A stretch of 64,000 nt of DNA from DATGMB01 sp035293845 (GTDB taxonomy: Bacteria > Acidobacteriota > Terriglobia > Bryobacterales > Bryobacteraceae). Below, piece by piece: positions 41,301 through 47,296 of the stretch. The DNA is taken from positions 69,681-133,680 of the forward strand of contig DATGMB010000251.1 of the NCBI GenBank assembly GCA_035293845.1, in the 5' to 3' direction. Each line of letters starts with the position of its first letter. The first letter of the stretch is position 1. A program made the translations under genes and the position numbers. Below the pieces are notes generated by a model. That model was not told the DNA's origin. It worked only from the letters and a program-made list of their open reading frames with translations, and did no database searches.

Positions 41301-41517
41301 GCAGCTTGCGGCGCTGCAACTCGGCCGTGACGGCGCTCTGCGCCTTCCGGATCGTCTGCAGCCGCTCGCGGGCCGGGCCGCCCGAAAGCGCAGCGCGCAA
41401 GGGGATGGTGCGCGCGACCGGCGCATCGTCGATGATTAGGGCATACTCCGCCATCCGGCCGCGCGTTTGGCCGAAGCCCGCAACCGCCATCGCCAGAACC
41501 GCCAGGACTTGTCTCAT
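38335..41517 (-). CDS. Secreted subtilisin-like protease with PA insert and TIGR03437 C-terminal domain
   Basis: This 1060-residue exported protease starts at the ATG at 41515-41517 with a signal peptide (M-R-Q-V-L-A-V-L-A-M-A-V-A-G). A propeptide is followed by an S8 domain with Asp in GIIDSGIDQNHPG (near 148), His in GHGTAIAM (near 219), the oxyanion Asn in VPAGNDGASG and Ser in GTSFAVPMVAG (near 570). A protease-associated (PA) domain is inserted around 400-500 (L-I-Q-R-G-T-C-F-F-S-D-K). A beta-sandwich region leads to the last 215 residues, a TIGR03437 domain (VVNAASGQNGQGLAPGSYAA; SPGQVNVQIPWE; TLYVNGLGPVSNTPASGDPA). This domain is largely restricted to Solibacter relatives and probably anchors or displays the enzyme. 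A shared insert region makes it lactocepin-like. Confidence 0.93.
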   Translation of the reverse strand: MRQVLAVLAMAVAGFGQTRGRMAEYALIIDDAPVARTIPLRAALSGGPARERLQTIRKAQSAVTAELQRRKLQVTGASQLLLNAVFVMAAPGDVAALRAIPGVARVTPAPRLHLDLDRAVSIANVPAAWNALGGAANAGAGVKIGIIDSGIDQNHPGFQAPGLTPPAGFPKGNTPYTNNKVIVARSYVAQSAVGYGADPGNIPATSRPDDYSPRDHVGHGTAIAMIAAGMQNTGPAATIQGVAPGAFLGNYKVVGSPGVLDYPLFSAVIQALEDAVTDGMDIVTLSMSESDTAFYGPLDTDNSPGGCGGVCDTLSEAVEAAVAQGVVVVVPAGNDGASGFRPQTLNTIESPGVAPSAITVGATMNGHRLNQAVRVNGLPNIQALFGDGPKPPGPITAPIRDVAQLGNDGLACSALPAGSLAGAIALIQRGTCFFSDKISNAQNAGAIAAVLYQSAGQNAIYGGLGVQDTGIPAVVIGNADGLVLKNFLASNSSAAATLDPTFTAADSTASVMWPQSSRGPSAGNWGTTPTAVVKPEIVAPGVDIYTATQKLDPSGDAYHASGYAGVTGTSFAVPMVAGAVALVKQQHPNFTPAQLKSAVVNTANGNVTDGGAPASVNAMGAGQLSAADALNAAAILEPATIVSAPSVSTTLKITNVGNATATFNFSLSAPNPLLGISPGSVTLAPGANASVTVRMSGTVPGPGSYEGFIVVTGAGPTLRVPYWFGVGSGVPADAFAIANAGFVAGLEDTDWGAFLRVVDQSGIPVKNTPILFTKTQGDATITVGDTAPDRLGDAGINFNVGTTPGEITFTGQAGPFSVVFDGVSRPYPAIATGGVVNAASGQNGQGLAPGSYAAIYGTALADALQVESTASLPVSLSQVSVSFDGGGLSLPGHLHFVSPGQVNVQIPWEFQGQMSAQMKVTIGGLQSAVYTLPLAPVSPGIFEISGIAAAEDLSYTVIGQNHPAQRGQAVTLYVNGLGPVSNTPASGDPAGTQQLSSTVNPVTVTIGGANAPVSFAGLTPGTVGLYQVNVTVPAEIAAGNQAVTVTVGGVSSKASVLPVQ

Positions 41518-41540
41518 ATGGGCACCGGGGTAGACGCGGA

Positions 41541-41571
41541 AGAAACGTTTCCGTTTCTGACTCTTTAGAGT
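41541..41571. promoter_or_regulatory. Two inverted repeats upstream of the subtilisin gene (candidate operator)
   Basis: AGAAACG-TTTC-CGTTTCT (41541-41558) and ACTCT-TT-AGAGT (41560-41571) are both perfect dyads, adjacent, 24-54 bases upstream of the subtilisin start. Their position suits a repressor site or a leader structure. The rest of the 334-base gap holds a GGGCCGG/CCGGCCC hairpin (41581-41600) and the plus-strand promoter at 41773. Confidence 0.45.
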
Positions 41572-41772
41572 AACCCCGCAGGGCCGGGCAGGTCCGGCCC
41601 GCACGCCGGCATCGCGTTGTCTGTCCCCCCGGCACCTCTGCCCCCGGGGCTGAACAGAGCCGGTTGGCTCTTGTGGGTTCACGAACTCGAGCGCATCTTC
41701 AGGTATTCACCGTTTGGCGACACCTGAACCTTCCGGCTGCGGCGCTCCGGCCTGGCGGGAAGAAGTAAGTAA

Positions 41773-41801
41773 TTGACGCCGGCCCCCCTGTGTACTATAC
41801 G
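41773..41801 (+). promoter_or_regulatory. Sigma-70-type promoter for the TGA-interrupted gene
   Basis: TTGACG (41773-41778) and TATACG (41796-41801) are separated by 17 bases, 50 bases upstream of the ATG at 41852. The downstream GAGGGTGACGG is a plausible ribosome site region. Confidence 0.6.
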
Positions 41802-41851
41802 TTTGAGGACCCTTTGACGCTTCGGGTCCAAGTTCCGATCGAGGGTGACGG

Positions 41852-42718
41852 ATGAAACGAGAATGGAAATTGGCAGGTCCTGCCATCCGATGTTTTATTG
41901 GCCTGGTTTTAGTGACAAGTTCTGTGCGCGGGCAATCGATACCAGCGGTGGCTGTCGATATCGGTCCGGTATTTGCCAGGCACGGGATCACGGTGATCGG
42001 TTGAAACGATCCGCGGTTCCGAACCGCTGTAGAGCAGGTCGCGGGCCCGGAGATTCACGCCAAGACGAACATCCTGGATCCCTATACCTTGGTGCTTAGC
42101 AGCAACGGGCCCTCTGATCCGGCCCTGGTTGTGGTACGTTACCCGCGTGTTAACGGGGCAGGACAGATCATCGACGGTCAGATGACCCATATTATGCCAC
42201 CGGTCATCGCTTCCCGGCAGTTCGTGCTCATGCCGGATAGTGTAAGTTCGGTGGCCGTCAACTCACATGGCAAGCACCAGCCCCCGAATTTCGACTCACT
42301 AATCCGCGCCGAATACGCCACGAAGTTCAGCCCACAAATATTTCCCCGGGGAACCGTGTCGCTGGATCTCGTGATCTTCTCGGATGGCGGAGCCATTGGA
42401 CCGGACCGAGCCGGTATGTTCGAAGTGGAGCAGGGGAAGGCCCAGATCGAGAGCGCAATGCTTGCCAAACTGCGGGATATTTCGATCCCAGATGATCAGA
42501 TCAAGTCCTGGCTTACCGCTTTAGCGTCAAGGACCGCCGGGGTTGTTGGGCAGGATGGCCGCCCCAACTACCTCAACGACCATGAAGTGGGTACCGCAGG
42601 CAATCTCCTGCGAGCCATGAGCATCCTGGGCGGAAGGAAGCAACTCGCGGACTGGTACGCGAAGATTCAGGCAAGCCGGAGGCCTCCGGCTTCGAGCCTT
42701 CATCGGCTAGCTGAATAG
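41852..42718 (+). pseudogene. Exported protein gene interrupted by an in-frame TGA
   Basis: A frame opens at ATG 41852 with a signal peptide (hydrophobic F-I-G-L-V-L-V-T-S-S-V-R-G-Q), reads 50 codons to a TGA at 42002-42004, and then continues open in the same frame to a TAG at 42716-42718 (about 238 further codons). The downstream part is clearly coding (DPALVVVRYPRV, RGTVSLDLVIFSDG, LNDHEVGTAGNLLRAMSIL). So one point change (for example CGA, TGG or GGA to TGA) splits a single 288-residue gene; an internal ATG at 42089 could also give a shorter product. A sigma-70-like promoter precedes it, so it may still be expressed. Alternatives are a sequencing error or recoding (selenocysteine); a 6-bp hairpin lies 9 bases after the TGA but its shape is not a typical SECIS. 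No known domain is recognised. Confidence 0.7.
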
Positions 42719-42739
42719 TAGCATTCGAGAGGAGAAAAG

Positions 42740-43201
42740 ATGATAAGAGCCATCCCACTTGCTCTCGCTCTCGTGACCGTTTTCTGCCTGGCGGCTAACG
42801 CTCAGACTTCGCAACCGACTCAGTGCCAATATCTCCCGGACTGCGCTGTATTCACCGCAAGTCAGCCCAACCCGGATTACGAGGCGTACACCGGACCAGT
42901 TGCCGATCCGCTGTCGGCATATACGGGCTTCGGCTGCTACAGCCCGAGCGCGCAGTACTACACCCAGCCGCTCTACGTAGGCGCATACGTGTATTGGTCC
43001 TGCAGCGATGGTCAGGTCAGCGGGATCGCCCAGACCGGGGCCGTTATCGGGGGAGCTAACGGTTACGGCCAGGAGTCGATGTTCACGCTTTGGGGAAACT
43101 ACATCTGGTCGCTCGGCCCGGTGTGGAACTACGTCATGTGCAGCGGGCAATTCAGCGGCGCCAACCTTCTCGACCAGGGGCCAGAACTACTGCTAGCGTA
43201 G
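42740..43201 (+). CDS. Secreted hypothetical protein, Tyr/Gly/Cys-rich
   Basis: This 153-residue protein has a clear signal peptide (I-P-L-A-L-A-L-V-T-V-F-C-L-A-A-N-A-Q) and a mature part rich in Tyr, Trp, Gly and Ser with five or six Cys that could form disulfides (QCQYLPDCAV, FGCYSPSAQYYTQ, WSCSDGQ, VMCSGQF). No family is recognised. It is preceded by GAGAGGAG and lies 21 bases after the interrupted gene, so the two probably form one transcription unit of exported proteins. Confidence 0.75.
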   Translation: MIRAIPLALALVTVFCLAANAQTSQPTQCQYLPDCAVFTASQPNPDYEAYTGPVADPLSAYTGFGCYSPSAQYYTQPLYVGAYVYWSCSDGQVSGIAQTGAVIGGANGYGQESMFTLWGNYIWSLGPVWNYVMCSGQFSGANLLDQGPELLLA

Positions 43202-43214
43202 CTTGGCTCAAGCG

Positions 43215-43253
43215 CGGGGCCCTGCTGCCGCGCGGCACTGCCCCCGGGCCCCG
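43215..43253. terminator. GC-rich nested hairpin between convergent genes
   Basis: CGGGGCCC (43215-43222) pairs with GGGCCCCG (43246-43253), and the loop contains a second perfect palindrome TGCCGCGCGGCA. It lies exactly between the convergent hypothetical and folE stops, so it may block read-through in both directions, although there is no T-run. Confidence 0.45.
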
Positions 43254-43255
43254 GC

Positions 43256-43873
43256 TCAGTACCCGTTGCCGCTCTTGTGGCTCACCAGGGACAGGAACTC
43301 GTCGCGGGTTTCCTTGCGGTCGCGGAAGTCGCCCAGCATGGCGCTCGTGGTGGCGTTGGAATGCTGTTTCTCCACCCCCCGCATCATCATGCAGAAATGG
43401 CGGGCTTCGCAAATCACGCCCACGCCGAGCGGATCGAGCGATTCCTGGAGCGTCTGCGCGATCTCCTGCGTCATCCGCTCCTGAATCTGCAGGCGGCGTG
43501 CGAATACGTCGACCAGGCGTGGAATTTTGCTCAGCCCGATCACGCGTTTGTTCGGCAAATACGCCACGTGCACCTTGCCGTAGAACGGCAGCATGTGGTG
43601 CTCGCACAGGCTGAAGAACTCGATGTCCTTCACCACCACCATCTCGTCATATTTGACTTCGTAAAACGCGTTATTGAGCAGCTTTTGAACGTCCGCCCGG
43701 TATCCGCTGGTGAGAAACTGGAGCGCCTTTTCGACGCGGTCCGGCGTGCGCAGCAGGCCCTGACGCCTGGGATCCTCGCCCAGCGCGGCCAGTATTTCCC
43801 GGACGTGGGGTGCAATGCCTGTCCTGTCCTGCTTCGGCCCGATCACTTTCACCACTGCTTTATTCGATTTCAT
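43256..43873 (-). CDS. folE: GTP cyclohydrolase I (FolE)
   Basis: This 205-residue enzyme converts GTP to 7,8-dihydroneopterin triphosphate, the entry to folate, biopterin and queuosine. Zinc and active-site residues are in FFSLCEHHMLPFYGKVHVAY and GVICEARHFCMMMRG, with the typical VQKLLNNAFYEVKYDEMVVV. The ATG at 43871-43873 overlaps the end of the PTPS gene upstream by 14 bases; a TTG 15 bases earlier is an alternative. It is third in a cluster of two PTPS/QueD paralogues, which use its product. Confidence 0.95.
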   Translation of the reverse strand: MKSNKAVVKVIGPKQDRTGIAPHVREILAALGEDPRRQGLLRTPDRVEKALQFLTSGYRADVQKLLNNAFYEVKYDEMVVVKDIEFFSLCEHHMLPFYGKVHVAYLPNKRVIGLSKIPRLVDVFARRLQIQERMTQEIAQTLQESLDPLGVGVICEARHFCMMMRGVEKQHSNATTSAMLGDFRDRKETRDEFLSLVSHKSGNGY

Positions 43874-44291
43874 CTGCTCTGATTTCAAAGATGTTGCGCG
43901 CGGTTTCCGCGATGCGGATTTTCTCGAGGCGCGGCCACGGCCCGGGAAATACGGCCGGCCACCCGCGCTTCAGCCGCCGGCAGATTTCGCGCGCCAGGTT
44001 CTCGGTGGTCGGCACCAGCTCCCGGAAAGCCGCGGCCTCCCGGTTCAGATTTCGATGGTCGAACGGCGCGAGCACTTCGCGCTCGACCAGCCGGTCCAGC
44101 GCCGCCACATCCACCGCCCGGCCGTAAGGATCGAGCGGCCCGCCCGCGCTCACTTCCACCTCGTAATTATGCCCATGGCCGTAGGGGTTGTTGCATTTGC
44201 CGTAGAGCCGCCGGTTCTCCTCTTCGCTCAATTGCGGGGCATGCAGGCGGTGAGAGGCGGCGAACCGGTAACGCCGCGTCACGCGGAACAC
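43860..44291 (-). CDS. 6-pyruvoyl-tetrahydropterin synthase/QueD family protein, catalytic Cys present
   Basis: This 143-residue protein (GTG at 44291, GGAGG nearby) has the T-fold with zinc ligands in FAASHRLHAP and the catalytic motif GKCNNPYGHGHNYEVEVSA, in which the Cys matches the PTPS catalytic residue. The C-terminal segment includes DHRNLNREAAAFRELVPTTE. Members make 6-pyruvoyl-tetrahydropterin or, as QueD, 6-carboxy-tetrahydropterin. The C-N-N-P form resembles PTPS-type enzymes. It overlaps the paralogue upstream by 13 bases and folE downstream, so all three are coupled. Confidence 0.9.
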   Translation of the reverse strand: MFRVTRRYRFAASHRLHAPQLSEEENRRLYGKCNNPYGHGHNYEVEVSAGGPLDPYGRAVDVAALDRLVEREVLAPFDHRNLNREAAAFRELVPTTENLAREICRRLKRGWPAVFPGPWPRLEKIRIAETARNIFEIRADEIE

Positions 44292-44704
44292 GGCGCGCCT
44301 CCGCGGTACTCGACGTACAGGTCGGGCGTCTCGTAAACCCGCACGCTGTGCAGGCTCCGTCCCGGCCGCCGGAGCTTCGGTTCGAGCCGCTGCCAGATAT
44401 CCCGCGCGATGTTCTCCACCGTCGGCACCACGCGGTCGAACGGCGGCACTTCGTAGTTGAGGAAGCGGTGATCGTAGAGATCCACGACTTCGCGGTTCAG
44501 AATCTCTTTCAACTCCTTGAGGTCCAGGACCATGCCGGTGACCGGATCGGGCTCGCCTTCCAGGCTGACTTCGAGGATGTAATTGTGGCCGTGGCCGTGC
44601 GGGTTGGCCGCCGGCCCGAACAGCTTCGCGTTCTCCTCTTCGGTCAACCCCGCGGCACGACAGACGTGCGAAGCCGAGAATTCCACTTTTCGCGTAATCA
44701 GCAT
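44279..44704 (-). CDS. 6-pyruvoyl-tetrahydropterin synthase/QueD family protein lacking the catalytic Cys
   Basis: This 141-residue T-fold protein has zinc ligands in VEFSASHVCRAAG and the GHGHNYILEV motif, but where its neighbour has C-N-N-P the sequence is A-A-N-P-H-G-H-G-H, so the catalytic Cys is replaced by Ala. The remaining fold is conserved (LYDHRFLNYEVPPFDRVVPT), so it is not simply decaying. It may use another catalytic residue, act as a partner of the second paralogue, or have another pterin reaction (PTPS-III enzymes use Glu). It is the first gene of the PTPS-PTPS-folE cluster and has a perfect TATAAT upstream. Confidence 0.85.
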   Translation of the reverse strand: MLITRKVEFSASHVCRAAGLTEEENAKLFGPAANPHGHGHNYILEVSLEGEPDPVTGMVLDLKELKEILNREVVDLYDHRFLNYEVPPFDRVVPTVENIARDIWQRLEPKLRRPGRSLHSVRVYETPDLYVEYRGGAPCSA

Positions 44705-44748
44705 CGTCCCTTTTTCGATGTCTGTATCCGCTTTGGGCTACAATATTC

Positions 44749-44754
44749 ATTATA
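44749..44754 (-). promoter_or_regulatory. Consensus -10 (TATAAT) of the PTPS-PTPS-folE cluster
   Basis: On the minus strand TATAAT occurs about 45 bases before the PTPS start, with GGGACG before the ATG. No clear -35 is visible, since it would fall inside the divergent thioredoxin gene. Confidence 0.4.
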
Positions 44755-44776
44755 GTTCGCCGGGAAGTGCGCCCCG

Positions 44777-45352
44777 ATGTTAAAAGAGAAGTCCAAAAGC
44801 TCCGCAGTGCCCCACGCGCCGGCGGCTTCGTCCCGCGCGGCCGCTTCCGGTATCGACCGGATGCTGCGGATCGGCATCTGCCTGCTCCTGGCCGTTTTCG
44901 TCTACACGATCTACGCCGCGATCCATCAGCGCGTGGTCGTGGCCGGAGACGACGCGCCGAAGTTCTCGGTGCAAACCGATAGCGGCCGGCGCATCGGGCT
45001 GCCGGATTTCGGCGGGAAGCTGCTGGTGCTGAATTTCTGGGCGAGCTGGTGCCCGCCTTGCGTGCAGGAGACGCCGTCGCTGAGCCAGTTCGCGGAGCAG
45101 TTCCGCGATAAGGGCGTGGTCGTGCTGGCGCTCAGCGTCGATAAGGACGCCAAAGCGTACGAGGCCTTTCTGCAGCGGTTCCGCCCGGCCTTCGAAACGG
45201 CGCGCGATTCCCAGGTGCACGAAGACTACGGCACCTTCATGTACCCCGAAACCTACATCATCGACGCGCACGGCAAGGTGGTCCGCAAGATCGCCGAGGG
45301 CGCCGACTGGAACGACCCCGCACTGCAGCAGTACGTGCAATCGCTGCTCTAA
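44777..45352 (+). CDS. TlpA/ResA-like membrane-anchored thioredoxin
   Basis: This 191-residue protein has a basic N-terminus, one membrane anchor (about 30-50, R-I-G-I-C-L-L-L-A-V-F-V-Y) and a periplasmic thioredoxin fold with the active site NFWASWCPPCVQE and the cis-Pro loop MYPETYIID. Such proteins reduce periplasmic disulfides, often during cytochrome c maturation. It is divergent from the PTPS genes and followed 4 bases later by the unknown gene at 45357, suggesting an operon. The redox partner is unknown. Confidence 0.92.
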   Translation: MLKEKSKSSAVPHAPAASSRAAASGIDRMLRIGICLLLAVFVYTIYAAIHQRVVVAGDDAPKFSVQTDSGRRIGLPDFGGKLLVLNFWASWCPPCVQETPSLSQFAEQFRDKGVVVLALSVDKDAKAYEAFLQRFRPAFETARDSQVHEDYGTFMYPETYIIDAHGKVVRKIAEGADWNDPALQQYVQSLL

Positions 45353-45356
45353 CCCC

Positions 45357-46442
45357 GTGACGCCTGTTCCGCTCGATCTGCCCGTGCGCCCGCAGGAGGC
45401 GGCCGAGCTGGCCCGCCTGATCTTCGCCGAAGCGCGGGGGAAGCGGCTCACGGACGAGCTGCGGAATCGCATCGCTGCGCGTGCGGCGCGGCTGCGCCTC
45501 GAAACCATCCGGCCGTGGTTCGGGTCGCTGGCGCGCGAGCCGATTCATGACGCAACGTATTACCTGGCCGTGGACGCGAGCGGAGCGGGCGCGCCCGGGC
45601 ACTACCTGCTCCACATGGCGCCGCCGGCCGCTCCCACCAGCGGCATTTTCTCCAAGCCGCTGCTGATCGGCCGGCTGGCCGATGCGGTCATCAACGCGAT
45701 CCCGTTCGGCCCGGCGGACCGCGCCCACATTGCCGCCTTCATCGCGCGCATCGATGCGTCGCTCGCGCCCCGGCCGCTCGGAGCACGCGGCGGGATCGCA
45801 GCGGCCGCGGACCTGCCGGCCGCGTTCGAGGTGTTTCGCGCCGTTCACCGGCGCTCGGGCAAGAATGTGGCGGCGGTGTGCGGCCCTGAGCTCGAAGCGG
45901 CCGAATGGCACGCGATCCGCGCCGGTTGGCGCGAGGGCTGGTGCGCCGGCGTGGAGCTGCGCGGAAGTCCTGAGGAGATGGAGGAGACCGCGCGGCGCGA
46001 GCCGGGGTTCACGCATTTCGCCGTCCATACGGCCAGGCCGGAGATCGCGGCGCGGCTGCACGGCTGCATCCGGCAGGCGCGGTCGGCGGCGCGCCCCATG
46101 TCAGGAACGCCGCGGCCGTTCGATTTCGAGCTGTCGCTGGAGGACGCGGAGACGCCGACGGCTGCCCAGGAGCTTGCCGGCATTCTCGAACGGCTCAAGG
46201 CGGCGGACCATGCGCCGCAGTGGGTCACGCCGCGGCTGAACGGGCTCGCCGAAATCGAAGAGCTCGCGGTCGTGGCGCGGCGCTTCCAGTGCGGAATCGG
46301 CTTCCGGGCCGCGCCGGAGTTCGACGCCGCGGCGCTCGATCGGATCGCGCGCGCAACCGCGGGGCGGTTTTATTGCAAGATGCCGCCCGATGCGGCCGGC
46401 GAGCGCGAACGCCTGGAATTCCTCGCCGGACATCTGGTATAA
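45357..46442 (+). CDS. Hypothetical protein, cytoplasmic, operon partner of the TlpA gene
   Basis: This 361-residue protein (GTG start) has no signal or membrane segment and I do not recognise a family. It is Ala/Arg-rich with segments WFGSLAREPIHDATYYLAVD, GIFSKPLLIGRLADAVINAI, EPGFTHFAVHT and WVTPRLNGLAEIEELAVVAR. The alternating beta/alpha pattern would fit a TIM-barrel or similar enzyme, but no catalytic motif is certain. It is translated from 4 bases after the thioredoxin stop, so the two are likely cotranscribed. Confidence 0.6.
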   Translation: MTPVPLDLPVRPQEAAELARLIFAEARGKRLTDELRNRIAARAARLRLETIRPWFGSLAREPIHDATYYLAVDASGAGAPGHYLLHMAPPAAPTSGIFSKPLLIGRLADAVINAIPFGPADRAHIAAFIARIDASLAPRPLGARGGIAAAADLPAAFEVFRAVHRRSGKNVAAVCGPELEAAEWHAIRAGWREGWCAGVELRGSPEEMEETARREPGFTHFAVHTARPEIAARLHGCIRQARSAARPMSGTPRPFDFELSLEDAETPTAAQELAGILERLKAADHAPQWVTPRLNGLAEIEELAVVARRFQCGIGFRAAPEFDAAALDRIARATAGRFYCKMPPDAAGERERLEFLAGHLV

Positions 46443-46483
46443 AGGCCGCCGCCTCGCGTACAATGCGAGTACATCCACCCGAA

Positions 46484-46936
46484 ATGTCCACTGGTCTCAT
46501 CAAGTCTCCCGCTATCGATCCCCGCTACGCCTGCTTCAAAATGGAGATCCGCGAATCGCGGATCCACCGGCGCGGCGTCTACGCGCTGGAGCGGATTCCC
46601 GCGCGCCGCAAGGTGATCGAATATACCGGCGAGCGCATCAGCCGGCGGGAAACCAAGCGCCGCGGGCAGGGCTCGATCACGTATCTCTTCACGCTCGACG
46701 ATTACTGGACGATCGACGGCGCCTTCGGCGGCAGCGGGGCGGAGATCATTAACCACAGTTGCGATCCCAACCTGTACTCGTGCATCATGCGCGGCCACAT
46801 TCTCTACATGAGCAAGCGCGTGATTCAGCCCGGCGAAGAGCTGACCGTGGATTACCGCTTCTCCGATAAGGTGGACAAGGTGAAGTGCCGCTGCGGGGCG
46901 AAGAACTGCCGCGGCGTGATTAATATCAAAGAGTAG
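46484..46936 (+). CDS. SET-domain protein (putative lysine methyltransferase)
   Basis: This 150-residue protein is a single SET domain with a post-SET tail. Motifs are S-R-I-H-R-R-G-V-Y-A-L-E, IEYTGERISRRETKRR, the SAM/lysine-binding IINHSCDPNLYS, ELTVDYRFSDK, and the post-SET zinc motif CRCGAKNCRG. It should transfer methyl groups from SAM to lysines; bacterial targets could be ribosomal or DNA-binding proteins, unknown here. I chose ATG 46484; an ATG at 46463 is possible but coincides with a T-A-C-A-A-T that looks like a -10. Such compact SET proteins resemble eukaryotic enzymes, so transfer is possible. Confidence 0.9.
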   Translation: MSTGLIKSPAIDPRYACFKMEIRESRIHRRGVYALERIPARRKVIEYTGERISRRETKRRGQGSITYLFTLDDYWTIDGAFGGSGAEIINHSCDPNLYSCIMRGHILYMSKRVIQPGEELTVDYRFSDKVDKVKCRCGAKNCRGVINIKE

Positions 46937-46973
46937 CCTGCCTCGTGGTGCGGGCCCATGGCCGGGCGGCCCC

Positions 46974-47246
46974 TTACGCGCTGCGGTATTTCTCCCGGCA
47001 CTCCTGCGAGCAGAAGTAAACCACCTCTCCCTTCACCCGCTCCTGCACCGCCGTAGCCGTCGAAACGTAAGTTCCGCACACCGGGTCCTTTTTCAGCTCG
47101 CCGCCCGGGGAGACCGGAGGCGGCTGCGGCTGCGGCGGGCGGGCGGTGCGCTGGCCGCCGGCGGAGAGGAATCCGCGCAGCAGATTGCGGAGGAGGAGAA
47201 AGACGAGAAGCGGAAGGAGAAACTCGACGATGAGGGTGCGAAACAT
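46974..47246 (-). CDS. YHS-domain membrane protein
   Basis: This 90-residue protein has an N-terminal membrane helix (V-E-F-L-L-P-L-L-V-F-L-L-L-R), a Pro-rich linker and a C-terminal YHS/TRASH-type metal-binding domain (KKDPVCGTYVSTATA and VVYFCSQECREKYRS). YHS domains bind metals such as copper or zinc through Cys. It lies 50 bases downstream of the TPR gene on the same strand and is convergent with the SET gene. Confidence 0.85.
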   Translation of the reverse strand: MFRTLIVEFLLPLLVFLLLRNLLRGFLSAGGQRTARPPQPQPPPVSPGGELKKDPVCGTYVSTATAVQERVKGEVVYFCSQECREKYRSA

Positions 47247-47296
47247 GGGTTTGGGGCGAAGGACTGCGCCTTCGCCCCGCGATACTTCCTGCGAAA

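Noticed and set aside
42002..42004. Selenocysteine codon
   Set aside because: No convincing SECIS shape follows the TGA, no selenoprotein family is recognised and sel genes are not in the window; kept only as an alternative to a nonsense mutation.
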